DNA from: Micromonospora sp. MA102
GTDB taxonomy: Bacteria; Actinomycetota; Actinomycetes; Mycobacteriales; Micromonosporaceae
Assembly: GCF_025460765.1 (NCBI RefSeq)
Contig: NZ_JAMWEG010000004.1
Coordinates: forward strand, 310,001-374,000
Length of the DNA: 64,000 nucleotides
Reading direction: 5' to 3'
Shown here: in pieces, positions 41,772 through 49,883 of the stretch
Layout of the letters: each line of letters opens with the position of its first letter
Numbering within the stretch: the first letter of the stretch is position 1
Notes under the pieces: model-generated
Told to the model about the DNA's origin: nothing
The model's database searches: none
The model's input: the letters and a program-made list of their open reading frames with translations, nothing else
Position numbers and translations under genes: made by a program

Positions 41772-41802
41772 AGTGGCCGCCCGGCTCAGCCGGGCGGCCA
41801 CT
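41772..41802. terminator. Strong terminator after the Gly/Tyr-rich gene
   Basis: Perfect 14-base arms AGTGGCCGCCCGGC and GCCGGGCGGCCACT enclose a three-base loop, 39 bases after the stop. Confidence 0.8.
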
Positions 41803-41935
41803 TCACACCGGCGACGACACACGCTGCCACGATCAGCGGGCCGCCAGGTCATCCGCGCACCACGGACCGGACCACCCGCCCACCGTTGAGTCGCTGAGGT
41901 CATCAGCTCGACAGCCGCGCAGGAAACTCCCGAGT

Positions 41936-41954
41936 TCGACCGCCGGGCGGTCGA
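41936..41954 (-). terminator. Hairpin downstream of the comB-like gene
   Basis: TCGACCGC and GCGGTCGA arms with a three-base loop, 11 bases beyond the comB stop on the - strand. The stretch 41803-41935 between the two hairpins shows no supported gene. Confidence 0.5.
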
Positions 41955-41965
41955 TCGGGGACGAC

Positions 41966-42763
41966 TCAGGCGGCGGCGAAGTAGCCCCGGCGGAGCACCG
42001 GCACCACGTCGGAGACGCCGACTTCGATGGCGACTGCCACGTCCTCGGCGAAGCCACCCTCGACGAGTTCCCGGCCGGAGACGCAGCCCCGTACCGCGGC
42101 CGGCACGTCAGGCGTGCTGGCCAGGGCGGCCAAGGCCATGGCGGCCTCCACCGAGAGCCCGCCGGGGACCCCGGAGAGGGCGTCCAGCACGCTGGCCGCC
42201 CCGAGCTGGTCCTCCACCCCGGGACGCAGCGACCCGTCCGGCCAGCGTTCGCCGGCGGCCACCACCCCCACGGGGGCGTCGATCGAGCCGTACCCCTGGG
42301 CCCGGAGCCAGCGCCCGACGGCGGGGGCGTTGCGCAGGCACGCGGCGACCACCGGCACGCCGGTGGCGCTCGCCGCGGCGCTGATGGCCGAGCCGTTCGG
42401 CGACGGCAGCACCAGGTCGGCGACGACCGGCGCGGTGCGCAGGGCCGCCGGGGAAAGCGACCACGGATGCTCCGGGGTCGTCCTCCGGCGACCCACCGCC
42501 GCGACGGCGCCGACCCGGCGGGCGTATTCGGCGGCCTGCTCGCCCCACGGGAACGGGTGTACCCGCATGCCGCGGCTCACCGCCACCTCCACGGCGGTGG
42601 TGAACGAGAGCACGTCCACCACCACCAGGGCGGCGCAGACCCGGCCGAGTTCCGCGGCCCCGCTCAGCCCCCAGTCGAACCGGGCGCCGGCGCCGGGCTG
42701 GGCGAAGACGGCCAAGGCCAGGGCCTCAGTGCTGATCCGGCGCGGGGCGCTGGTCCGGGTCAC
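41966..42763 (-). CDS. 2-phosphosulfolactate phosphatase family protein (ComB-like)
   Basis: GTG at 42763 gives 265 residues but lacks a clear ribosome-binding site and overlaps purL by 38 bases; a shorter internal TTG start is possible. The ComB-family marks are [30 protein letters not shown] and [16 protein letters not shown], followed by [24 protein letters not shown] (in pieces). In methanogens ComB acts in coenzyme M synthesis; actinobacterial members have unknown roles, since coenzyme M is not expected here. Co-transcription with the purine genes is implied by the overlap. Confidence 0.78.
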   Translation of the reverse strand: MTRTSAPRRISTEALALAVFAQPGAGARFDWGLSGAAELGRVCAALVVVDVLSFTTAVEVAVSRGMRVHPFPWGEQAAEYARRVGAVAAVGRRRTTPEHPWSLSPAALRTAPVVADLVLPSPNGSAISAAASATGVPVVAACLRNAPAVGRWLRAQGYGSIDAPVGVVAAGERWPDGSLRPGVEDQLGAASVLDALSGVPGGLSVEAAMALAALASTPDVPAAVRGCVSGRELVEGGFAEDVAVAIEVGVSDVVPVLRRGYFAAA

Positions 42764-45431
42764 CGGCGGCCGTCGCGGAGCGGTCCGGGTCGGACGCCGC
42801 CTCGGGACCATCGGTCGTGGTGTCGGCCTCGTCCGCCGGAGCCTCGTCGGCCACCGGAGCGTCCGCGACGTCCGCCGGCGCGGTCGGCCCGACACCGGTC
42901 TCGGTCTCGGTCTCCGCCGCGGCGGTGCCGGCCTGCGCGATCGGCTCGGCGGCGACCTCGGCCGGGTCGACGCCGACCGGCTGCTCGGCGGTGGCCGGCA
43001 GGACGGTGGTGGTCCCGGTGCGGGTGGCCTCCACCTCCACCCGGGCCGCCTCCGCGCCGCCGAAGAGGCGCGGCAGGGTGGCGGTGTGCGCCTCGCGCAG
43101 CTCGTCGAGGCCGATCCGGAACTGGCCGTGCACCTCCAGGGCGCCGCCGGCCGGGTCGGTGGCCCCGATGAACTCCCACGGCACCCCGCGCTCGGCGCAG
43201 AGGGCGGTGAAGGCCTTCTCGTGCCCGCGCGGCACCGACACCAGGACGCGGCCGGCGGACTCGCTGAACAGGAAGACGAACGGCATCGAGCCGCCGGCGA
43301 AGTGCTCCGGCAGCACGACCCGGGCACCGACGCCGCGCCGCAGGCAGGACTCGACCAGGCTCTGGGCGAGGCCACCGTCGGAGAGGTCGTGCGCGGAGCT
43401 GAGGTGCCCGACCCGGGCCGCCTCGGCGAGCAGCTCGGCGAGCTGCCGCTCACGGGCCAGGTCGACCTGCGGCGGGATGCCGCCGAGGTGCTCGTGGGTC
43501 ACCCACGCCCACTCCGAGCCGGAGAGCTCCACGTGCGTCTCGCCCAGCAGGAAGAGCTGGTCGTGGTCGCCGGCCGGCCGCGGCACGAAGCCCATCGGCA
43601 CCCGTTCCGCGACGTTGTCCAGCACGCCCAGCACGCCGACCACCGGGGTCGGGTGGATGGCCGCCGCGCCGGTCTGGTTGTAGAAGCTGACGTTGCCGCC
43701 GGTCACCGGGATGCCCAGCTCCAGGCAGCCGTCCGCCAGGCCGCGCACGGCCTCGGCGAACTGCCACATGACGCCCGGGTCCTCCGGGGAACCGAAGTTG
43801 AGGCAGTTGGTCACGGCGATCGGCTTCGCGCCGGTCACCGCCACGTTCCGGTACGCCTCGGCCAGCGCGAGCTTCGTCCCGTGGTACGGGTCGAGGCGGG
43901 CGTACCGGCCGTTGCCGTCGACGGACAGGGCGACGCCCAGGCCGGTCCGCTCGTCGATCCGGATCACGCCGGAGTCCTCCGGCTGGGCGAGCACGGTGTT
44001 GCCCAGCACGTACCGGTCGTACTGCTCGGTGACCCAGGTCTTGTCGGCCAGGTTCGGCGACGCGATCATGCGGAGCAGGGTCTCCCGGAGCGCGTCCGGG
44101 TCGCTCGGCCGGGGCAGCGTCTCGGCCCGGTCGGCCTGGAGCAGGATCAGGTCGGCCGGCTCGCGCATGGGGCGGGCGTAGACGGGGCCGTCGTCGACCA
44201 GCGAGCCCGGCGGCACGTCGACCACCATCTGGTCACGCCAGGTGATGAGCAGGCGGCCCGGCTGCCCGTCCGGCGACGGCGCGGTGACCTCACCGATGGC
44301 GGTGGCGAGCACGCCCCACTTCTCGGCGGTCTTGAGCACCGCCTCCAGCTTGTCCGGCGTAACCACCAGCAGCATCCGCTCCTGGGACTCGCTGGCCAGG
44401 ATCTCGTGCGGCTCCATCGAGGGCTCGCGCAGCGGCACCCGCTCCAGCCAGACCCGCATGCCGGTGCCGGCCGCGGCGGCCGTCTCGGTGAGAGCGCAGG
44501 TCAGGCCGGCGCCGCCGAGGTCCTGGATGCCGACGACCAGCTCGGCGTCGTACAGCTCGAGGCAGGCCTCGATGAGCAGCTTCTCGGTGAACGGGTCACC
44601 CACCTGCACGGCCGGGCGGCGCTGCTCGCTGCCCTCGTCGAAGGTGGCGCTGGCCAGCACCGACACGCCGCCGATGCCGTCCCGGCCGGTCTTGGCGCCC
44701 ATCAGCACCACGACGTTGCCCGGCCCGGCTGCGGCCTTGTTCTGCAGCCGGGACACCGGCAGCACGCCGAGGCAGAGCGCGTTGAGCAGCGGGTTGCCCT
44801 GGTAGCTGGGGTCGAAGACGAGCTCGCCGCCGATGTTGGGCAGGCCCAGGCAGTTGCCGTAGCCGCCGACGCCGGCCACCACGCCGGGGAGCACGCGGGC
44901 GGTGTCCGGGTGGTCCGCCGCGCCGAAACGCAGCGGGTCCATCACGGCGACCGGGCGCGCGCCCATGGCGAGGATGTCCCGGACGATGCCGCCGACGCCG
45001 GTCGCCGCGCCCTGGTACGGCTCGACGAAGCTCGGGTGGTTGTGCGACTCGACCTTGAAGGTCACCGCCAGCTCGTCGGAGACCTGGACGACGCCGGCGT
45101 TCTCGCCGATGCCGGCCAGCAGCCGGTCACTCGGCGGGGCCTTCTCGCCGAACTGGCGCAGGTGCACCTTGCTCGACTTGTAGGAGCAGTGCTCGCTCCA
45201 CATGATCGAGTACATGGCCAGCTCGGCCTGGGTGGGCCGGCGGCCGAGGATGTGCCGGATGCGGTCGTACTCGTCGTCGCGGAGGCCCAGCTCGGCGTAC
45301 GGCTGGAGCTCCTCGGGGGTGCCGGCGGCGCGGGGCACGGTGTCCAGGCCCAGGGCCCAGTCGTCGGCCGGGCCGGCCTGCGGCACCACGCCCGGCGTCT
45401 CGCGCAGGGCCGGGTCCGGATGGGTGGTCAT
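42726..45431 (-). CDS. purL: Phosphoribosylformylglycinamidine synthase subunit PurL
   Basis: The 901-residue product is the small-type PurL, which acts with PurQ and PurS. It has [14 protein letters not shown] near the N-terminus, [25 protein letters not shown] (in fragments) with catalytic His, [20 protein letters not shown] and [13 protein letters not shown]. It is longer than the usual 740-780 residues because of a C-terminal tail of about 110 residues, rich in Ala/Glu/Asp/Thr and without predicted structure. The synthase uses ATP and ammonia from PurQ to make FGAM. It follows purQ by 67 bases. Confidence 0.95.
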   Translation of the reverse strand: MTTHPDPALRETPGVVPQAGPADDWALGLDTVPRAAGTPEELQPYAELGLRDDEYDRIRHILGRRPTQAELAMYSIMWSEHCSYKSSKVHLRQFGEKAPPSDRLLAGIGENAGVVQVSDELAVTFKVESHNHPSFVEPYQGAATGVGGIVRDILAMGARPVAVMDPLRFGAADHPDTARVLPGVVAGVGGYGNCLGLPNIGGELVFDPSYQGNPLLNALCLGVLPVSRLQNKAAAGPGNVVVLMGAKTGRDGIGGVSVLASATFDEGSEQRRPAVQVGDPFTEKLLIEACLELYDAELVVGIQDLGGAGLTCALTETAAAAGTGMRVWLERVPLREPSMEPHEILASESQERMLLVVTPDKLEAVLKTAEKWGVLATAIGEVTAPSPDGQPGRLLITWRDQMVVDVPPGSLVDDGPVYARPMREPADLILLQADRAETLPRPSDPDALRETLLRMIASPNLADKTWVTEQYDRYVLGNTVLAQPEDSGVIRIDERTGLGVALSVDGNGRYARLDPYHGTKLALAEAYRNVAVTGAKPIAVTNCLNFGSPEDPGVMWQFAEAVRGLADGCLELGIPVTGGNVSFYNQTGAAAIHPTPVVGVLGVLDNVAERVPMGFVPRPAGDHDQLFLLGETHVELSGSEWAWVTHEHLGGIPPQVDLARERQLAELLAEAARVGHLSSAHDLSDGGLAQSLVESCLRRGVGARVVLPEHFAGGSMPFVFLFSESAGRVLVSVPRGHEKAFTALCAERGVPWEFIGATDPAGGALEVHGQFRIGLDELREAHTATLPRLFGGAEAARVEVEATRTGTTTVLPATAEQPVGVDPAEVAAEPIAQAGTAAAETETETGVGPTAPADVADAPVADEAPADEADTTTDGPEAASDPDRSATAAGDPDQRPAPDQH

Positions 45432-45498
45432 GACCTCTCCTCGCTGCGCTCGCCGCCGTGGCGGCGGGTGAGCCGACCGATGATCCCGCCGCGCACGG

Positions 45499-46182
45499 TC
45501 ACGCCGGGGCCCCGACCAGGTGCTTGAGCACCGAGGTGAAGAAGCCCAGGCCGTCCAGGGAGGGGCCGGTGAGCGCCTCCACCGCGTGCTCGGGGTGCGG
45601 CATGATGCCGACCACGTTGCCGGCCTCGTTGGTGATCGCGGCGATGTCGCGCTGCGATCCGTTGGGGTTGCCGCCGACGTAGCGGGCGACCACCCGGCCC
45701 TCGGCCTCCAGCCGGTCCAGCGTCGCCGGGTCGGCGACGTAGCAGCCCTCGCCGTTCTTGACCGGGATGAGCACCTCCTGGCCGGGCTGGAACGCGTTGG
45801 TCCAGGCGGTGCCGACGGCCTCGATCCGGAGGACCTGGTCCCGGTTGCGGAAGTGCAGGTGCTGGTTGCGGGTGAGCGCGCCGGGCAGCAGGTGGGCCTC
45901 GCAGAGGATCTGGAAGCCGTTGCAGATGCCGAGCACCGGCAGGCCGCCGCGGGCGGCGTCGACGATCGAGCCCATCACCGGGGCGAACCGGGCGATCGCC
46001 CCGCAGCGCAGGTAGTCGCCGTAGGAGAAGCCACCGGGCAGCACCACGGCGTCGACGCCGTGCAGGGCCGGGTCGTCGTGCCAGAGCCGGACCGGTTCGG
46101 CGCCGGCGATCCGGACGGCCCGGGCCGCGTCCCCGTCGTCGAGCGAGCCGGGGAACGTCACCACACCGACCCGCGCGCTCAC
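45499..46182 (-). CDS. purQ: Phosphoribosylformylglycinamidine synthase subunit PurQ
   Basis: GTG at 46182 overlaps the purS stop (GTGA) and gives 227 residues. It is a class I glutamine amidotransferase: [15 protein letters not shown], the nucleophile cysteine in [14 protein letters not shown], and the catalytic His/Glu in [11 protein letters not shown]. It supplies ammonia to PurL. The order purS-purQ-purL with tight spacing agrees with a single FGAM synthase operon. Confidence 0.96.
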   Translation of the reverse strand: MSARVGVVTFPGSLDDGDAARAVRIAGAEPVRLWHDDPALHGVDAVVLPGGFSYGDYLRCGAIARFAPVMGSIVDAARGGLPVLGICNGFQILCEAHLLPGALTRNQHLHFRNRDQVLRIEAVGTAWTNAFQPGQEVLIPVKNGEGCYVADPATLDRLEAEGRVVARYVGGNPNGSQRDIAAITNEAGNVVGIMPHPEHAVEALTGPSLDGLGFFTSVLKHLVGAPA

Positions 46183-46442
46183 GAGCGGGCGTCCGCGGTC
46201 TCGTCGGCCTCGACCAGGCGGACGGTGAAGTCCTCGATCACCGGGTTGGCGAGCAGCTTGTCGGCGATCTCCCGGGCCCGGTCCAGGTCCGGTTCGCCGG
46301 TGAACTCGATCTCGATCCGCCTGCCGATCCGAACCGAGGCGACGTCGCTGACGCCGAGCCGGGGCAGCGCGTTTGCGACGGCCTGGCCCTGAGGATCGAG
46401 GATCTCGGGCTTGAGCATGACGTCGACGACGACGCGAGGCAC
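46179..46442 (-). CDS. purS: Phosphoribosylformylglycinamidine synthase subunit PurS
   Basis: GTG at 46442 follows GGAGTGCCCC and gives 87 residues. The small subunit is recognised by [19 protein letters not shown] and [11 protein letters not shown], as well as [14 protein letters not shown]. PurS bridges PurL and PurQ in the FGAM synthase complex. It is the first gene of the purS-Q-L operon, and its C-terminus extends by about six residues (DETADARS). Confidence 0.95.
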   Translation of the reverse strand: MPRVVVDVMLKPEILDPQGQAVANALPRLGVSDVASVRIGRRIEIEFTGEPDLDRAREIADKLLANPVIEDFTVRLVEADETADARS

Positions 46443-46913
46443 GGGGCACTCCTGACTGTGTACGCAGTTGGGTGCCGGCCCACTACGGGCGAGCGCAGCC
46501 AGCCTACCTGGCAGATGCCGTCCCGCCCGCACCGGCCGGTGCCCGCTCAGGCAGTGATCGGCGTAACCGGCCGCCCGGGCGGAGGGCCGATACGCGTTCG
46601 TTGCGGCGTCGATATGAATTCGTTGCCGGCGGTGGCGGGCAACTTCGGGCGCCAGGGCTCCCACCAGGCATTTCCCCGCGGATGCCCGCCGGTCCGACCG
46701 GTTTCCGACAGGCGGGAGGGCGGATCGCCCCCGACGCGCCGTAACATCGCTGGATTTCGATTTAACTCTTGTGACGGACATCGGCCCGCCCTTAGCATGC
46801 ATCGTCCGACGTCGATGAGTTAATCGGCTCCGACCGCCGGGTCCACCCCGCCCGGCGGTCACCACCTGCCCGGCGACCCCGGGCAGCCCTCTCCGCAGAA
46901 GGAGTCCCCCGAG
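46443..46913 (+). other. Noncoding divergent region between purS and the trypsin gene
   Basis: The 471 bases hold no supported gene. For the protease, a promoter is visible: TTGTGA (46769-46774), 18-bp spacer, TAGCAT (46793-46798), in the most A/T-rich part of the region. The resulting leader of about 110 bases contains two hairpins: GACCGCCGGG paired with CCCGGCGGTC, and CTGCCCGG paired with CCGGGCAG just before the AAGGAG ribosome-binding site. For purS no clear promoter can be chosen, though TACACA lies about 20 bases upstream of its start. Confidence 0.5.
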
Positions 46914-47597
46914 ATGCGTCTCCGTCCCCTGCTCGCCGTGCTGACCACCACCCTCGCCGGGGTGCTCGCCACCGCCTCCGGCGCCACCGCCGCGCCGGCC
47001 GGCCCGCAGCCGATCATCGGTGGCAGCACCGTCTCGTCCGCCCCGTGGGCCGCCGCCGTGTTCAGCAACGGCTCGTTCACCTGCTCCGGCAGCGTGATCG
47101 CGTCCCAGTGGGTGCTCACCGCCCGGCACTGCGTCAGCGGCACCATGTCGGTGCGGATCGGCAGCGTCTACCGCGCCTCCGGCGGGGTCACCCGCACGGT
47201 GAGCGCCTCCTACACCCGCAACGACCTCGCCCTGCTCCGCCTGTCCAGCGCGGTCAGCACCTCCACCGTGACGTTGGCCAGCAGCAACCCGCCGGTCGGC
47301 TCCACCAACTCGATCTACGGCTGGGGCATGACCTGCTACAGCGGCTGCAGCGCGTCCAGCCAGCTCAAGACCGCCAACGTGCAGGTGACCAGCACCAACG
47401 CGACCGACGCCTACGGCGGCCAGGCGATCCGCAGCACCCGGATCAACGGCAACGCCTGGCGGGGCGACTCGGGCGGCCCGCAGTTCTACAACGGCCGGCA
47501 GGTCGGCGTGGCCTCGACCGCCGACGGCTCCAGCATCCAGAACTACGGCAGTGTCGCGTACAACCGGGCCTGGATCACCTCGACGGCCGGTGTCTGA
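46914..47597 (+). CDS. Secreted trypsin-like serine protease
   Basis: The 227-residue precursor has a signal peptide to about residue 26 (ASGATAA), a short propeptide (APAGPQP) and the mature N-terminus IIGG typical of S1 proteases. The triad is His72 (LTARHC), Asp104 (TRNDLALL) and Ser186 (GDSGGP). Cysteine pairs C57/C73 and others fit the fold. Specificity is unclear: the S1-pocket residue region (SGNAWRGDSGG) has no trypsin-like Asp six before the Ser that I can recognise with confidence. It is likely to digest extracellular protein. A strong terminator follows. Confidence 0.92.
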   Translation: MRLRPLLAVLTTTLAGVLATASGATAAPAGPQPIIGGSTVSSAPWAAAVFSNGSFTCSGSVIASQWVLTARHCVSGTMSVRIGSVYRASGGVTRTVSASYTRNDLALLRLSSAVSTSTVTLASSNPPVGSTNSIYGWGMTCYSGCSASSQLKTANVQVTSTNATDAYGGQAIRSTRINGNAWRGDSGGPQFYNGRQVGVASTADGSSIQNYGSVAYNRAWITSTAGV

Positions 47598-47611
47598 CGG
47601 TTAGCGCCGGT

Positions 47612-47661
47612 GCGGCGCGGATGGGTCGGTGGCACCCCGACCGTCCGCGCCGCGCCGTTTT
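47612..47661 (+). terminator. Intrinsic terminator of the protease gene
   Basis: Arms GCGGCGCGGA and TCCGCGCCGC with an inner GGTCGG/CCGACC stem, followed by GCCGTTTT at 47654-47661. Confidence 0.85.
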
Positions 47662-47726
47662 GCAGCATCCGATCAGGTGAACACGGCTCACGAACCGGCC
47701 GCCCGACGGCTGACAGCATCGGAACC

Positions 47727-48188
47727 GTGCTGGTCGTGACGACGGATCAACTGCCCGGCTACGAGATCCGCCAGATCCTCGGCGAAGTGGTCTCCTCGAT
47801 GGCGCGGACCCGCAACCCGTACCGCGAGGGGGTCAAGAACCTGCGCGGTGGCGCCTACGACCCGATGGCGCCGGACAACCTCACCCGCTGGCGTACCGAC
47901 TCCGTGGCCCGACTCGGCGAGGAGGCCATGCGGCTCGGCGCGAACGCGGTGATCGGCATGCGCTTCGACAGCCGGGACTGCGGCGAGATGTGGATGGAGA
48001 TCTGCGCGTACGGGACGGCGGTGATCGTCGTACCCAAGACGCCCGACGTCATGCCGCCGGACCAGCCGATGATCGCGGCCGAGACCGCCCACGACCCGGA
48101 GATCGCCTCCGCGCCCGGCGGCATCGCCGAACCGGCCAGCGCCCCCAACCTCCGGACCGCCGGCGAAACCCCCACTCCCGGCTCCTGA
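47727..48188 (+). CDS. YbjQ/UPF0145 family protein
   Basis: GTG at 47727 gives 153 residues (GTG 47736 is an alternative). The family pattern VVTTDQLPGYEIRQILGEVVSS, then RNPYREGVKNLRGG and RLGEEAMRLGANAVIGMRFDS is clear. YbjQ-like proteins form decameric or pentameric rings, and were once called heavy-metal-binding; their function is not settled. The C-terminal 40 residues are an Ala/Pro-rich tail not usual in the family. It is convergent with purB, the stops six bases apart. Confidence 0.82.
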   Translation: MLVVTTDQLPGYEIRQILGEVVSSMARTRNPYREGVKNLRGGAYDPMAPDNLTRWRTDSVARLGEEAMRLGANAVIGMRFDSRDCGEMWMEICAYGTAVIVVPKTPDVMPPDQPMIAAETAHDPEIASAPGGIAEPASAPNLRTAGETPTPGS

Positions 48189-48194
48189 CCTCCC

Positions 48195-49616
48195 TCAGAG
48201 GATGGGGGGCGGTGAGTAGGCGGCGGCCTCGGGGTGGGCTTCCACGATCTTGGCGATGCGGGCGGTCACCCGGTCGACCTGGGCGCCGGCGGCGCCGACG
48301 AAGGCGTTGCGGTCGGCGACGAGGGCGTCGATCTCGGCCCGGCTCAGGCCCAGCCGCCCGTCGGCCGCGAGCCGGTCGAACAGGTCGTTCTCGGCGGCGC
48401 CCTTCTCCCGCATGGCCAGCGCCACGGCGACCGCGTGCTCCTTGATCACCTCGTGCGCGACCTCCCGGCCGACGCCCCGGCGGACCGCCGCGACCAGGAT
48501 CTTGGTGGTCGCCAGGAACGGCAGGAACCGCTCCAGCTCCCGGTTGATGACCGCCGGGTACGGCCCGAACTCGTCCAGCACCGTGAGGAACGTCTGGAAC
48601 AGGCCGTCGGCGGCGAAGAAGGCGTCCGGCAGGGCCACCCGGCGGACCACCGAGCAGGAGACGTCCCCCTCGTTCCACTGGTCGCCGGCCAGCTCGCCGA
48701 CCATCGACAGGTAGCCCCGGATGATCACCGCGAAGCCGTTCACCCGCTCCGACGAGCGGGTGTTCATCTTGTGCGGCATAGCGCTGGAGCCCACCTGGCC
48801 CGGCTTGAAGCCCTCGGTGACCAGCTCCTGGCCCACCATGAGCCGGATCGTGGTGGCCAGCGACGACGGCGCGGCGGCGACCTGGGCCAGCGCGGAGAGC
48901 ACGTCGAAGTCCAGCGAACGCGGGTAGACCTGGCCGACGCTGTCCAGCACCCGGGCGAAACCCAGGTGCTCGGCGACCCGGCGCTCCAGCTCGGCCACCT
49001 TTCCGGCGTCGCCGTCGAAGAGGTCGAGCTGGTCGGCGGCGGTGCCCACCGGCCCCTTGATGCCCCGCAGCGGGTAACGGTCGATCAGGTCCGTCAGCCG
49101 CTCGTACGCGATCAGCAGCTCCTCGGCGGCGGACGCGAAGCGCTTGCCCAGCGTGGTGGCCTGCGCGGCGACGTTGTGCGACCGGCCGGTCATCACGAGG
49201 CCCGAGTACTCGTGGGCGTGCCAGGCCAGCCGGACCAGGGTGGCGACCACCCGGTCCCGGATCAGCTCCAGCGAGGCCCGGACCTGGAGCTGCTCGACGT
49301 TCTCGGTGAGGTCCCGGGAGGTCATCCCCTTGTGCACGTGCTCGTGACCGGCGCGGGCGCTGAACTCCTCGATCCGGGCCTTCACGTCGTGCCGGGTGAC
49401 CCGTTCGCGCTCCGCGATCGAGGCCAGGTCCACGTCGTCGACCACCCGCTCGTACGCCTCGACCACCCCGTCCGGCACCGGCACGCCGAGGTCACGCTGG
49501 GCCTTGAGCACGGCGAGCCAGAGCCGCCGCTCCATGCGTACCTTCTCCTCGGGCGACCAGAGGGCGACCAGCTCGGGCGAGGCGTAGCGGTTGGCGAGCA
49601 CGTTCGGGATCGTCAC
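48195..49616 (-). CDS. purB: Adenylosuccinate lyase
   Basis: The 473-residue product is a fumarase-superfamily lyase: the signature GSSAMPHKMNTRSSERV contains the catalytic serine loop, with TGRSHNVAAQATTLGKRFA and the active-site His in GMTSRDLTENVEQLQ. It starts MTIPNVLANRYASPEL, the typical actinobacterial PurB N-terminus. It removes fumarate from SAICAR and from adenylosuccinate. It is monocistronic but lies within the purine gene neighbourhood. The divergent 267 bases up to 49884 hold no gene. Confidence 0.95.
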   Translation of the reverse strand: MTIPNVLANRYASPELVALWSPEEKVRMERRLWLAVLKAQRDLGVPVPDGVVEAYERVVDDVDLASIAERERVTRHDVKARIEEFSARAGHEHVHKGMTSRDLTENVEQLQVRASLELIRDRVVATLVRLAWHAHEYSGLVMTGRSHNVAAQATTLGKRFASAAEELLIAYERLTDLIDRYPLRGIKGPVGTAADQLDLFDGDAGKVAELERRVAEHLGFARVLDSVGQVYPRSLDFDVLSALAQVAAAPSSLATTIRLMVGQELVTEGFKPGQVGSSAMPHKMNTRSSERVNGFAVIIRGYLSMVGELAGDQWNEGDVSCSVVRRVALPDAFFAADGLFQTFLTVLDEFGPYPAVINRELERFLPFLATTKILVAAVRRGVGREVAHEVIKEHAVAVALAMREKGAAENDLFDRLAADGRLGLSRAEIDALVADRNAFVGAAGAQVDRVTARIAKIVEAHPEAAAYSPPPIL

Positions 49617-49883
49617 GGGCCCATTCTCCCGTACCCGCCGACCAGCGCTCCCGCCGGCCCACGAGCCGGATCAGGCGGGACGGGGCGGCCGGTGGGGGCG
49701 CGGTAGAGCCCGGCGGAGGCCTCCTCCCGGTGGCGAAGTCCTGGCGGACATCGGGCGGTTTCGTCCACCTGGAAATCCGCCGCCCGTTATGCCGGTCGGG
49801 ACAGCGGGAGACCTGCCGACCAGCGAAGATCGTCGCTGACCCCTCCTGGGTCCCCCTTCCTCCTCCTCGAACCGAGGATCAGC

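Noticed and set aside
41833..41965. Small open frame ending in a Trp/Cys-containing sequence, possibly a peptide gene
   Set aside because: No ribosome-binding site, no modifying enzyme nearby, and the stretch lies between two terminators.
45432..45500. Third copy of the 59-bp repeat between purQ and purL
   Set aside because: Only the short GAGCGCAGCGAGGAG part is similar, and the length (67 bases) and remaining sequence differ.
42027..45527. Open frame of more than 1000 codons on the + strand, opposite purL
   Set aside because: It is Arg/His/Gly-rich and matches no protein pattern, while PurL on the other strand has complete motifs.
49617..49883. Structured region before the secreted beta-helix gene that could be a riboswitch
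   Set aside because: Only short stems such as CAGCGA/TCGCTG were found, with no known riboswitch consensus.
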